Positions 8,543 to 17,837 of a DNA stretch of 64,000 bases are shown one piece after another (within the stretch, counting starts at the first letter, position 1; the number at the start of each line of letters is the position of its first letter). Below the pieces are notes generated by a model that saw nothing but the letters and a program-made list of their open reading frames with translations, did not search any database and was not told the origin of the DNA. The position numbers and the translations under genes are program-made. This DNA is from Dipteris shenzhenensis (Eukaryota; Polypodiophyta; Polypodiopsida; Gleicheniales): the NCBI GenBank assembly GCA_047967505.1, contig CM106539.1; one strand, written 5' to 3'.

Positions 8543-9315
8543 TATAAGAAAGTCAACATTAGGGTTGACCTACCGTGAGTGTTTGGAACGTTCTTTGGGC
8601 GAAGGAGGCGCCGCGGTGCCTAGCGGCCAGCCACTACTATATGGAGGATAGTGCTCTCTCATGCTATGTTGATTTGGATGAGGAAAACATCAGCAGCTGT
8701 TTATGCTCCCTCTTGCTTGTAAATATATTCTGTTGCAATCAAGCACGTTTTAGCGACCGTTTGGCACTCCATCTAGTACCGCTCTGCCAGTAACGTCATC
8801 ATGCCATCTTGTGAGTTGTATCCTCGTGGTGCACATTGAAGCGCACGCATAGGAAAGCAAAACGTGGGACGGGTTGAAGGCACGTGAAAGCGAGTGGGGA
8901 ACGGTGAGGGCCATTTGCATTCTCCATACCATTGTATAAACCGTGAACCATTGGGTACCGAACCGGGACATTGGGATAGCCCGAAGGGGCCTAACGTGCT
9001 GACCCACGTAACGGTCGTTAACTGGGAAAGAAAGTGGGCTAAACAGGGCATTGCGTGGTGGATGTTCCTGTGGGTCTTGGAGACCCATGTGATTCTGCAG
9101 ACCAAGGTGTGTGAAGCCTAAGGGCTTGCCCAGTGGGGCGTGGTGCTAAGTGGGGAAAACGGTAGACGGCCTGGGCAGGGGTCCTGTTGGGATAAGTTGC
9201 ACATAAGGGGATTGTGGTATCAAAAGAGACATTAAGGGAGGCTGGGACTTGGAAACGGGTCCGACGTAAGGTGCTCACAACTGGAGACTAAGTCCGGAAT
9301 GACCCGGCCCTTACA
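8543..9315 (+). repeat. Type B1 5' LTR, complete (773 bp)
   Basis: The 95-bp head (8543-8637, ending ACTAC) and the 678-bp tail (8638-9315, TATATGGAGG to CCCTTACA) are contiguous here, proving that the head is part of the mobile LTR. The tail aligns from its first base with the start of the type A LTR, so the head looks like a later addition to an A-like LTR. Confidence 0.88.
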
Positions 9316-9317
9316 CT

Positions 9318-9329
9318 TGGTATCAGAGC
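9318..9329 (+). promoter_or_regulatory. Primer binding site, initiator tRNA-Met (B1)
   Basis: TGGTATCAGAGC lies two bases after the LTR end and matches the plant initiator-Met site exactly. Confidence 0.92.
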
Positions 9330-9376
9330 AAACCTCAAGGTATCGCGAGCCTTCGAGGAGGATCCTGTATCGAGGT

Positions 9377-10642
9377 ATGGCGTCATGTGATGGACAAGGT
9401 CAATCTAACGCACAAGGGAAGGATGCAATACTACGGGCGATGAGAAGTAGGAAGTCAGAAATGGAAGCCGCAGTGGATGTGATGAGGGCAGTTCCAGAGT
9501 GGGTGAACGTCCTCTTGAGCAAGGATATGGGGTACTTGCAGCGGCTCATGTCGCGGCATGACACGGAGGGTAAAACGGCCAAGTGGCGCCGTGAATTCAT
9601 GGTGGTCTTTAAGCTGGTGATGCAACTCTATGTGAAGAAGGAATTGGAAGATGATGCGGAGGAGTCCGGGAGCGAAACGGAGGATGAAACGTCGGATGAG
9701 TCAGAAAGCGGCTCAGAAAGTGAAAGTGAAGATGAGGATTGGGAGGAGGAAGAAAGACGCAGATGGAGTCAGGAATGGTGGCAGGCCCAAGCAGAAAGGA
9801 GAACAAGATCTGAAACGGTGGCCAAAGAGACAAAAGGGATGGACAGCGGAAGCATGGAAGCGGAACCGTGTCATGGGAGTGCAAGGTGTGCCCCAAGGAA
9901 GATGACCGGCAAATAGGTGATGGATGTCCCAAAGGGTGTGAAGCCCCGAGAAAACAGTGTAGGAGCCGTGAGGTGCAAAGAGAATCGTGTGGGAGCCGAG
10001 AGGTGCATGCAGGGTGTGAAGCCCCGAGTGAACGGCACAGGAGCCATGAAATGTATGGAAAATGGCGCAAAAGACGCAAGATGTGGAAGCAGTGACCCGA
10101 GAGGCACGTTTGGGAAAACAAGTGATGGGAACCCTCGAGACGCGATAAGGGTTGGGAAGACCCAAGTCGCGAGAAGTGCGGTGACAGGGACGGAAGGCGC
10201 GAAAGGTTTGAGTGGCGCAAAGCAAAGGAAGAGCAGTGTCGTTGTACCAAAGAAAGATCAAAGAAATGCTCAAGGTGAGGAGGTCGATACGAGGACCGCG
10301 GGAGGTGTAGGCCGAAGACCCAGTGACATGGTAGGCCTGGAGAAAACTCGAAGAAACGCTCAAGGCATGCAGGTCATGAAGGAAAACGTGAAAGGCATGG
10401 CGACAGAGATGGAAGGCACGAAAGGTTTGAGTGGCACGAAGGAAACAAAGAGCAATGCCGTTGTAACAAAGAAAAGTCAAACAAACGCTCAAGGTGAGGA
10501 GGTCAGGAGAAGGAGCACGGAAGGTGTAGGCCGACGACCCAGTGACGTGGTAGGCCCGAAGGAAACTCGAAAAAACGCACAAGGCGTGCAGGTGAATGAT
10601 GAAAATGCGAAAGGTGCGGGAAGGAAACGGGAAAGTGCGTAA
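9377..10642 (+). pseudogene. Type B1 gag-like ORF with one in-frame TAG
   Basis: ATG at 9377 gives MASCDGQGQ. The conserved block has VPEWVNVLLSKDMGYL, a RHDTEGK stretch and FMVVFKLVMQLYVKKELEDD, without the frameshift seen in B2. An acidic Ser/Glu/Asp-rich stretch and EEEERRRWSQEWWQAQ follow. TAG at 9914-9916 is the only stop before 10642, and the frame continues unchanged after it. The second half is basic and Gly/Ala/Lys-rich, with two degenerate repeats of about 75 residues (GLSG.K..KS, NAQGEEV, VGRRPSD). The equivalent codon in other copies is not a stop, so I treat this as a mutation rather than programmed readthrough. No CCHC knuckle is present. Confidence 0.62.
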
Positions 10643-10672
10643 GGCACAAACGGAGGAAAGGGAGCGGAAGCG

Positions 10673-11470
10673 ATGCAAAACGGCGAACAGGTGCAAGATG
10701 GAAGCTTGGAAGGCGAAGTGGGATGGCAAGTGGAAGCTTGGGATGAAGAAGAGGAACGGCACTGGGGCAAGGTCAAGCGAGCGATCAGAAGCCCGTGGCA
10801 ACGCAAAGGCATGTGCAGAAAGGATGCCGAGACAGAAAGGGAAAACGATGATGCGATGGAGCATCAGGTGAAGGCAAGAGACATAAAGGGAAAATGGAGG
10901 TGGACAGGTGCAGGTCCAGGTAGACGTAGAGGCATGACCCGAAGGGAAGCCTTAGGGCAGAGGATAAAGCGTGAAGAAGAAGAAGAAAGGGAGAAGGTGA
11001 TCACGGCCAAGGGGATGGAAGGACGTGTGATGAGGCCAAGGCGTGAAGCGCAAACGGCGAAGGATGAAGCGAAAACGATGGAAGGCGAAAAGGAAACGGC
11101 GGATGGAAAAGGAGTCAAGGCAAGGCAAGGAAGAACGGCGGGAAGAATGAGTGGAACGATGAAAAGGCCAAGGCATGAAGAGGAAACGATGGAAGGAAAA
11201 GAGGAAACGGTGAAAGATGAAGCGGAAACGGCGGTTGGGAAAGAAGAAAAGGAAAGGCAAGGTAGAACGGTGGGAAGGATCAAGGAATGGATGAGAAGGC
11301 CACGGTTTCAAGGAGAAACGGCGGATGAAGAAGTGGCCAAGATGAGACAAAGAGGTGGAAGGTGGATGCATAGGTGCAGGGTGACATGTAGGCCAAGGGA
11401 GCAGGATGAGGTCAAGAAGGACCAAAATGAAGAAACGAAGAGAAGAACGGGTCTAGGTTGTGGAGCGTGA
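10673..11470 (+). CDS. Type B highly charged Lys/Arg/Glu-rich ORF
   Basis: This 265-residue frame has a short acidic start, a Trp-containing EEEERHWGK motif, then mostly charged sequence. Degenerate short repeats of the EET(M/V)..K(E/D)E(A/T)A type and basic GRTAGRM/GRTVGRI motifs resemble long single helices or disordered nucleic-acid-binding tails. Related frames lie at 51617-52447 (plus) and, in the inverted elements, at 20904-20188 and 61829-61125 (minus). The frame is kept open in these copies, which argues against pure decay, although purine-rich composition alone lowers stop frequency. The function is unknown. Confidence 0.45.
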   Translation: MQNGEQVQDGSLEGEVGWQVEAWDEEEERHWGKVKRAIRSPWQRKGMCRKDAETERENDDAMEHQVKARDIKGKWRWTGAGPGRRRGMTRREALGQRIKREEEEEREKVITAKGMEGRVMRPRREAQTAKDEAKTMEGEKETADGKGVKARQGRTAGRMSGTMKRPRHEEETMEGKEETVKDEAETAVGKEEKERQGRTVGRIKEWMRRPRFQGETADEEVAKMRQRGGRWMHRCRVTCRPREQDEVKKDQNEETKRRTGLGCGA

Positions 11471-11506
11471 AGAAGATGCAGGGCGGAAGGTCCAAGGTGC
11501 AGGAAC

Positions 11507-11770
11507 GTGCAGTGTTCAAGAGAAGAATGTGATGAGAAGAAACCGCGACGAGGTGGAAGGACTTGTGCAGAACGAGTGAGGATGAGAAGAAGAGGGTCTG
11601 AAAGAGAAGTGGTGCGAAGGGTGAAGAAAACAGTGAAGCGCACAAGTCCAGTTCTCCCAAAACATAAAATCATCTCTTGGGTGATGCACCAATATTTGAA
11701 ATCAACGTGGCAAGACGCATGGAAAGAATGGAAGCAGTGCGTCAACACAATGATCCGACTGGAAGAGTAA
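11507..11770 (+). pseudogene. Type B GWKxWPG protein, N-terminal part (broken)
   Basis: This frame carries the basic CXXCDEKKPRRGGRTC-like start and the block SWVMHQYLKSTWQDAWKEWKQCVN. It ends at TAA 11768-11770, where the copy at 52484 reads through as Ser. It is the front part of a protein that is intact at 52484-53725. Confidence 0.6.
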
Positions 11771-12350
11771 AAAACGAGTCTAAGTATTGGCTCGGATTCT
11801 TTTCCTCCTTGTTACTTGGGCTTATTGCCTAAGCCAATGTTGATGACAAGTGCCGAAAGAAAGATCAAGCCGTTGGGGCATATTTTACTTTGGGTAGGTT
11901 GGAAATTCTGGCCGGGTGAGCAAATTGGTTCACTTGGATAGGTGGCAAGCGGCAAGCTGATGCTGTATGCGGGGTGGAAAGATTGGCCCGGCATAGTGTC
12001 GTCCCTCGATATCATGTTGGAAGCAGTGTGGAAATTTTGGCCAGGTGATGCTTGGCTTGTTCATCTCGCACGTGGGCTTCCAAGGCAGATCCGGCCAAGG
12101 GGGCCTCTTTCGAATCTAATGTTGCTTGCGGGTTGGAAACATTGGCCCGGTCCAATGTCACGTCCCGATGTTACCTTTTTGGCAGGTTGGAAATTTTGGC
12201 CGGGGAATCTATCCAAACGGCTAATTTTTCTTTTTTGGAAACTATATGCATATGCGGTGACCCCTCTAAAACGTCAAAGCTTGAGGCACCGTTTGCTTTG
12301 TAAAATATGTTGTAAAATTACTTCATTCTTAACATTCTTTACCCCCCATT

Positions 12351-12710
12351 ATGAGGAGAAGGCAAATTTTGATGCCCATGTAAAAAGTCATACTAGCGCG
12401 TGTGGCGTCACTCATTCGAGACGTTCTCGGATTGAGGTTAGGCTTTTGTGTGTGTGTGTGGCCACTCACTTAAGTCACCTTGGTGAGGCTAGGCTTTTGT
12501 GTATAGCCGGCAATGCTCTCCCTTTAATTGATGAGGAGAAGGCAAATTTTGATGCCCAACTAAGAGGTCATACTAGTGCATGTCTGGCCACTCATTCGAG
12601 ACGTTCTCGGATGGAGGTTAGGCTTTTGTGTGTGTGTGTGGCCACTCACTTAAGTCACCTTGGTGAGGTTAGGCTTTTGTGTATAGCCGGCAACGCGCCC
12701 CATTTAATTG
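12351..12710 (+). repeat. Two tandem 180-bp units before the polypurine tract
   Basis: Units start at 12351 and 12531 (ATGAGGAGAAGG) and a partial third begins at 12711. The period is exactly 180 bp, so the 60-residue coding repeat stays in frame. Type A elements hold a single diverged unit in the same pre-tract position. Confidence 0.88.
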
Positions 12711-12733
12711 ATGAGGACATCAATTCTTTTGAA

Positions 12734-12743
12734 CCCGGGAGAG
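12734..12743 (+). promoter_or_regulatory. Polypurine tract of B1
   Basis: CCCGGGAGAG lies immediately before the 3' LTR start TATAAGAAAG, the position of the plus-strand primer. Confidence 0.7.
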
Positions 12744-12838
12744 TATAAGAAAGTCAACGTTAGGGTTGACCTGTCGTGAGTGTTTGGAACGTTTTTTGGG
12801 CGAAGGAGGTGCCGCGGTGCCTAGCGGCCAGCCACTAC
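12744..12838 (+). repeat. Type B1 3' LTR head (95 bp), interrupted by type A
   Basis: It runs from TATAAGAAAG to CAGCC-ACTAC and is cut at ACTAC (12834-12838) by the type A element. The LTR resumes at 17155 after a second ACTAC. Confidence 0.88.
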
Positions 12839-13612
12839 TGTTACGGACCAGGTCTTCGGGACTTAGATTTTTCTTCTATGCAGCGGATATTTCTTGACCC
12901 GGCCCGCTAACCTCAAGCGCACCTAGGACTCACCAGCCCCAGATACACCCAGAGCTATCCGCAGCTCGTTTGCATTCCGCGACACCTTTGTGTTTTCCAG
13001 CCAAAATGGGCCCTGGCACGTCCTGCACCTAGATGGCCGTTTCCAATCCCAACCACGACGCGTCCTCCCCTAGACCGCCGTTCACGGATCCTCTGATCCC
13101 CATGCCCCTTTCATGGGCGACTGATCCCCAAACGGTTCCGGCTCCCCGCTTGTATCCCGGTCTATCGGTGAAGACACACAGACTCACGGGTCTGTGCAAC
13201 ACCTGACCTTCCTTGGCTAGCCTCCCCGATTCACAATTCACACAGAACACCCACCGCACGACGTTCCATCTTTAGCCCAACTTGCTTAGAGAGTTACACA
13301 ACGGTTCACGAGTATTTACAATGGTATAAAAGGAATGGGCCGCTCACCGTTCCCCGCTCACGTTCACGTGCACTCATGCCCTTCCCACATTTTGCTTTCT
13401 GGTGTGTGCCCACACAAGTGCACCACAAGATCACAACACGTAAAATGGCCCGAGACGTTACTTGCAAGAAAGTACTAGAAAGAGTGCCAAACGATGGCTT
13501 GATAACGCTAGACTGCAAGAAAGAGTATTTACAAGCAACTGAGCGCACAACCGCATCATTATGTTTTCCTGCAGGATGCAACCTCACATGCAGGGAGACA
13601 ACCTTCCATATA
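12839..13612 (-). repeat. Type A 3' LTR (copy 2)
   Basis: This 774-bp LTR ends CCATATA on the plus strand directly against the purine tract. Its outer 130 bp differ from the partner LTR at roughly nine positions, while the rest is nearly identical. That suggests some age plus possible gene conversion. Confidence 0.9.
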
Positions 13613-13622
13613 CTCTCCACGG
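13613..13622 (-). promoter_or_regulatory. Polypurine tract of type A (copy 2)
   Basis: The minus strand reads CCGTGGAGAG directly before TATATGG, matching the GGAGAG/CGAGAG tracts of the type B and C elements. Confidence 0.7.
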
Positions 13623-13833
13623 CTCCAAAAGAGCTTGAGCTCCGTCTCAAGCGTGGAGGCTTCAAAACCAAAAGCCTAACCCCAAACAAGATTGACTCGA
13701 GAGGGTGGCCACACGACGCACACAAGAGCCTAACCTCGATTCCGAAATGCCCCGAATGAGTGGCCACACACGCGCTAGCTACCTCAACGTCAAACTTTGC
13801 CTTCTCCTCATAATGGCGGGCACAATTTGACAT
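13620..13833 (-). pseudogene. Type A pre-tract Cys/His segment
   Basis: On the minus strand from 13833 (ATG) the frame reads a segment with HYEEKAKFD, CVATHSG and GIEVRLLC. This is a single diverged copy of the 60-residue module duplicated in type B1. The frame continues through the purine tract into the LTR. Its conservation between families suggests that it was once part of a longer coding region. I do not recognise a known domain. Confidence 0.45.
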
Positions 13834-14042
13834 GAAACAATATTGTTACACAATATGGGTGAATACTTACAACGGGGATATTTTTTGTACAAACGCCTTA
13901 AGCACACATAAAACGTTTGAAGATCATACATGTGAGCGCCTTAGCAATGGAGCTTTAATTGGAAGTACAAGTCCATGCCTGCATAGATGATCGTGAGTGC
14001 ATTCGGCTGGGGAGTTTGGAATTAATACACAACCAAGATAGT

Positions 14043-15479
14043 TTATCCTGGCCAAAACTTCCACCCCGCATGAAGCGTATGGTCTGGACGTACTGCGGCG
14101 CCGGGCCAAAATTTCCAACCCGCCCATAGCATCACCTTGTAAGAGAGCCCCAACGGTGAGATGTATGGCATTGAAGCACCAATGAGAAGGTATGTCGCAC
14201 CAGGCCAGTCTTTCCAACCTGCCTGCATCATCACGTTGGCGGAACACGCCAACGGCAACATATGTGCCATTGATGTGCCGATGACGAGGTATGCTACGTC
14301 TAGCCAGTCTTTCCGACTTGACTGTAGCATCACGTTGACGAAACGCCCCAACGGTGGAATATATGCCATTGAAGCACCGATGACGAGGTATGCCGCGCCA
14401 GGCCAATCTTTCCAACCCGCATGCAGCATAATGTTTGGCGGCTGAGTCCGTCGGATCTGTTCTACTGAGGTGCTTGTTTTGGACGCTGCCTCATGCCCCT
14501 GCGTGAGACTAGAGAGCAACATCCCCCTTAGTAGCCTAGTTTGCTTAATGGAGTAGTTTGGAGTGTGCACTTCTATCCTCTCACTTGGACCAACCGCTCG
14601 GTACACAATCATGTTATCACTTCTATCCCCAGGTGAGGCATCCAATCGCATCGGTGGCCAGACTTTCCATCCAACCCTCATCAAAACATCACTATGCCCT
14701 TGAGGCAAGATCAACACTATGAAGCTCCGTTTTCCCTTTACTGTCTCAAAACCCGACTTTACATCTTTATGTTCCTGGACCACTATTCTACATGCAACTC
14801 TTGACTTCCTACACCAACTCGCGGTCTTGCCGTTTCTGGGTTTGCTCCCCTGTTGCCTTTCTATGCTCATCCTCCCATTGCATGTCATTGTTTTTCTCAC
14901 CCTTCGCAGCATCCCAATCCACGTTCCGGTTCTTTGTTCCTCTTTCCCTTGGCCTGTCTCCTCTTCGCGGTTCATATCATGAGCCTCATGGCGGCTCCTC
15001 CTTTGCCTCCCTGTCCACCGTCCACGTAACTTGTTCCCCCTCATCACTTGTTCATCTTGGACCTCTATGCCCAGATCTTGATTGGCCTCCCGTCCCCTTT
15101 GTCGTGACCAAAACGGCCACCTCCTCATCATGGTACCAACTTTGCTCGTTCTTTGTGTAGGTATGTTCACATTCACCTCGGGCTGTTGCATTGCACTTCG
15201 AGGCCCACTATGTCGTGACCTCATCCTCCCCATGGTCTTTCCTTCACGTTTCCAACATGGTTCCTCCCGATCCAGGGTCTCTTCCAATTGTCCATCATCC
15301 TCTGGGCTCACGGCGCCCACTTGTTCATCTTCTTTTTGTTCCCTTGGGCTGACGGTGCCCACCTGTTCATCCCTTTGCTTCTGTTCCTTGCGGCCTTGTG
15401 CGCCGCTCCGCACTGGCATACTATGGCCTTTCTCGCCATTCTTCCCTAGCACATTCCGGCTCATCTCACCCGATCCCAC
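14043..15479 (-). CDS. Type A second ORF with GWKxWPG repeats (478 aa)
   Basis: The N-terminal third is hydrophilic, with an acidic VSP..DEQVG repeat. The middle is strongly basic (many Arg, with RRWPFWSRQRGR and GRQRRSRH stretches), and the C-terminal 200 residues carry GWKVWPP and then GWKDWPG, SRKDWLD, GWKDWPG, GWKFWPG and a final GWKFWPG at the stop. The repeats correspond to a 99-bp DNA period. The frame is intact over 1.4 kb in this old element. In the copy at 53816-58087 it survives as 55661-54987 and 56306-55719. The basic part could bind nucleic acid, but there is no motif for a known enzyme. It starts 116 bp after the gag-like stop and in another frame. Confidence 0.5.
   Translation of the reverse strand: MGSGEMSRNVLGKNGEKGHSMPVRSGAQGRKEQKQRDEQVGTVSPREQKEDEQVGAVSPEDDGQLEETLDREEPCWKREGKTMGRMRSRHSGPRSAMQQPEVNVNIPTQRTSKVGTMMRRWPFWSRQRGREANQDLGIEVQDEQVMRGNKLRGRWTGRQRRSRHEAHDMNREEETGQGKEEQRTGTWIGMLRRVRKTMTCNGRMSIERQQGSKPRNGKTASWCRKSRVACRIVVQEHKDVKSGFETVKGKRSFIVLILPQGHSDVLMRVGWKVWPPMRLDASPGDRSDNMIVYRAVGPSERIEVHTPNYSIKQTRLLRGMLLSSLTQGHEAASKTSTSVEQIRRTQPPNIMLHAGWKDWPGAAYLVIGASMAYIPPLGRFVNVMLQSSRKDWLDVAYLVIGTSMAHMLPLACSANVMMQAGWKDWPGATYLLIGASMPYISPLGLSYKVMLWAGWKFWPGAAVRPDHTLHAGWKFWPG
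14051..14430 (-). repeat. 99-bp tandem repeat with a GGTTGGAAAGATTGGCC core
   Basis: The core occurs at 14051, 14105, 14204, 14303 and 14402, giving spacings of 54, 99, 99 and 99 bp. Because 99 is a multiple of three, open frames persist on both strands. The complementary reading (PGQSFQPA) is therefore a shadow of the repeat. The same core recurs in type B elements with spacings of 54, 105, 54 and 75 bp. Confidence 0.88.
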
Positions 15480-15595
15480 TTGCTCTCACTGTGGCTCATG
15501 TCGCCTCTTTGCATCTGTTCATCATGGCCTGGCTTGCCGTTTTCACCCCGACTTCGATTACCCTTTCCATCACCGACTCTGCTTGAACAGAGTCT

Positions 15596-16250
15596 CTACA
15601 TCACGGCTCTTTCTGAGCCCACGGTTCCACTTGAACCCACACTCGGTGTTTTTGCCACGGCTCGTCTTGAGCCCACATTTCCATTCTGCGTCACTGTTCC
15701 TCTTGACCCTTCATTAGGTCTGCCCTGCCTTGGATCCACGGTTCCTCCTTGACCGTTCTTTTTCTTCTTCGCGGCTCCTCCTTGGTCGTTCACCTTTGTC
15801 TCTTGCACGGCTCCTCCTTGGCCGTTCTCCTTTGACTTCCCCACTGCTTGTGGTTCAATCCTTGACTGCCACCATCTCTGGCTCCACCGTCGCTGTTCTT
15901 CCTCTTCTAGATCTGCATTCTCCAGCTCCATCGCTGTTTCTGCTTCTGACTCTTCCCCTGAGTCCGTTTCTGAGTCACTTTTCGGTTCCACGGTCGGTCT
16001 GAATTCACCCTTGAGGTAAATATCATAGACAAGTCTGAAAACCACAAAGAACTCATGGCGCCACTTCTCAGAGTCACCCTCCATATCGAAACGGTGGACT
16101 AGCCCTTGAAGGTAGCTCATGTCCTTCTTAATCAAGACCGTCACCATTCTGGCACCTTCCCATAATCTCGACCGCCGTTCACACTATGCTCTCGTCTGCA
16201 TTTTCCAATGGTAAACTCTGACCTGCTTTCATCATCATCCCCTTATCCAT
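15596..16250 (-). pseudogene. Type A gag-like ORF (copy 2, frameshifted)
   Basis: It has the same conserved block and acidic stretch as the 3048-3701 copy. Two single-base losses at about 16145-16160 break the frame upstream of the conserved core. The intact part reads from 16147 to the stop at 15596. Confidence 0.75.
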
Positions 16251-16361
16251 GGCAACTTGACTTCAGACCTTCCCACAATGTTGCGCACCACTATGGTCCG
16301 TTCTGTCACCAAGCGTCTCCCACCTCTGCGTTTCCCGTCTTCCGCGTCTTCCGTCCTCTAA

Positions 16362-16373
16362 GCTCTGATACCA
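16362..16373 (-). promoter_or_regulatory. Primer binding site, initiator tRNA-Met (type A, copy 2)
   Basis: The minus strand reads TGGTATCAGAGC, two bases inside the LTR end at 16376. Confidence 0.92.
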
Positions 16374-16375
16374 AG

Positions 16376-17149
16376 TGTTACGGACCAGGTCTTCGAGACT
16401 TAGATTTTTCTTCTATGCAGCAGATATTTCTTGACCCGGCCTCCTAACCTCAGGTGCACCTAGGACTCACCAACCCCAAATACACCCGGAGCTATCCGCA
16501 GCTCGTTTGCGTTCCACGACACCTTTGCATTTTCCAGCCAAAACGGGCCCTAGCACGTCCTGCACCTAGACGGCCGTTTCCAATCCCAACCACGACGCGT
16601 CCTCCCCTAGACCGCCGTTCACGGATCCTCTGATTCCCATGCCCCTTTCATGGGCCACTGCTCCCCAAACGATTCCGGCTCCCCGCTTGTATCCCGGTCT
16701 ATCGGTGAAGACACACAGACTCACGGGTCTGTGCAACACCTGACCTTCCTTGGCTAGCCTCCCCGATTCACAATTCACACAGAACACCCACCGCACGACG
16801 TTCCATCTTTAGCCCAACTTGCTTAGAGAGTTACACAACGGTTCACGAGTATTTACAATGGTATAAAAGGAATGGGCCGCTCACCGTTCCCCGCTCACGT
16901 TCACGTGCACTCATGCCCTTCCCACATTTTGCTTTCTGGTGTGTGCCCACACAAGTGCACCACAAGATCACAACACGTAAAATGGCCCGAGACGTTACTT
17001 GCAAGAAAGTACTAGAAAGAGTGCCAAACGATGGCTTGATAACGCTAGACTGCAAGAAAGAGTATTTACAAGCAACTGAGCGCACAACCGCATCATTATG
17101 TTTTCCTGCTGGATGCAACCTCACATGCAGGGAGACAACCTTCCATATA
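16376..17149 (-). repeat. Type A 5' LTR (copy 2)
   Basis: This 774-bp partner of the LTR at 12839-13612 has the same termini. ACTAC at 17150-17154 follows. Confidence 0.9.
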
Positions 17150-17154
17150 ACTAC

Positions 17155-17832
17155 TATATCGAGGATAGTGCTCTCTCATGCTATGTTGATTTGGATGAGG
17201 AAAACGTCAGCGGCGGTTTATGCTCCCTCTTGCTTTTAAATATATTCTGTTCCAATCAAGCGCGTTTTAGCGACCGTTTGGCACTCCATCTAGTACCGCT
17301 CTGCCAGTAACATCATCATGCCATCTTGTGAGTTGTGTCCTCATGGTGCACGTTGAAGCGCACGCACAAGAAAGCAAAACGTGGGATGGGTTGAGGGCAC
17401 GTGAAAGCGAGTGGGGAATGGTGAGGGCCATTTGCATTCTCCATACCATTGTATAAATCGTGAACTGTTGGGTACGGAACCGGGACATTGGGATAGCCCG
17501 AAGGGGTCTAACATGCTGACCCACGTAACGGCCATTAACTAAGAAAGAAAGTGGGCTGAATAGGGCGTTGCGCGGTGGACGTTCCTGTGGGTCTTGGAGA
17601 CCCCTGTGATTCTGCAGACCAAGGTGTGTGAAGCCTAAGGGCTTGCCGAGTGGGGCGTGGTGCTAAGTGGGGAAAACGGTGGAGGGCCTGGGCAGGGGTC
17701 GTGTTGGCATAAGCTACGAATAAGGGGATTGTGGTATCAGAAGAGACATTAAGGGAGGCTGGGACTCGAAAACGGGTCCGACGTAAGGTGCTCACAACCG
17801 GAGACTAAGTCCGGAACGACCGGGCCCTTACA
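17155..17832 (+). repeat. Type B1 3' LTR tail
   Basis: This 678-bp continuation of the LTR head at 12744-12838 is of the B1 subtype and ends CCCTTACA. The ACTAC at 17833-17837 is the right target duplication of the whole B1 element. Confidence 0.88.
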
Positions 17833-17837
17833 ACTAC

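Larger units (their letters stand above)
11942..12748 (+). pseudogene. Type B GWKxWPG repeat protein, C-terminal part
   Basis: This 268-codon frame begins after a TAG at 11938-11940 (CAG in the copy at 52484). It has GWKDWPG, VWKFWPG, GWKHWPG and GWKFWPG spaced 18-35 residues apart, a hydrophobic linker, then two tandem 60-residue copies of a Cys/His-containing module (EEKANFDAH, THSRRSR.EVRLLCVCVATHLSHLGE). The stop codon overlaps the first bases of the 3' LTR. I know no characterised family with this repeat. Confidence 0.55.
12839..17149 (-). mobile_element. Type A LTR retroelement, complete (4.3 kb)
   Basis: It has two 774-bp LTRs (12839-13612 and 16376-17149), a primer site next to the right one, a polypurine tract next to the left one, and 5-bp target duplications ACTAC at 12834-12838 and 17150-17154. 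The LTRs begin TATATGG and end GTAACA in element orientation. The internal 2.76 kb holds a frameshifted gag-like ORF, a 478-codon second ORF and a Cys/His-containing segment before the polypurine tract. No reverse transcriptase, integrase or protease motif was found, so it appears non-autonomous. It sits inside the B1 3' LTR. Confidence 0.88.
8543..17832 (+). mobile_element. Type B1 LTR retroelement, full length, with type A nested in its 3' LTR
   Basis: It has a 5' LTR at 8543-9315, a primer site at 9318, ORFs to 12743, a polypurine tract at 12734-12743, and a 3' LTR split into 12744-12838 and 17155-17832 by the type A element. ACTAC occurs as a 5-bp target duplication at 8538-8542 and 17833-17837. 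Both LTRs are 773 bp once the insertion is removed (95 + 678 each), and the element itself is about 4.97 kb. It encodes a gag-like protein and charged or repeated ORFs but no protease, reverse transcriptase or integrase that I can find, so it would depend on another element's enzymes. Confidence 0.82.

Noticed and set aside
8448-8637. A tandem MITE of about 95 bp
   Set aside because: Two adjacent 95-bp units suggested a small DNA transposon. They are instead the heads of two type B LTRs, the first cut by insertion of the second.
14161-14445. PGQSFQPA-type repeat protein antisense to the type A second ORF
   Set aside because: The 99-bp period keeps any frame open on both strands. The motif is the complement of GWKxWPG, so dual coding is not needed.
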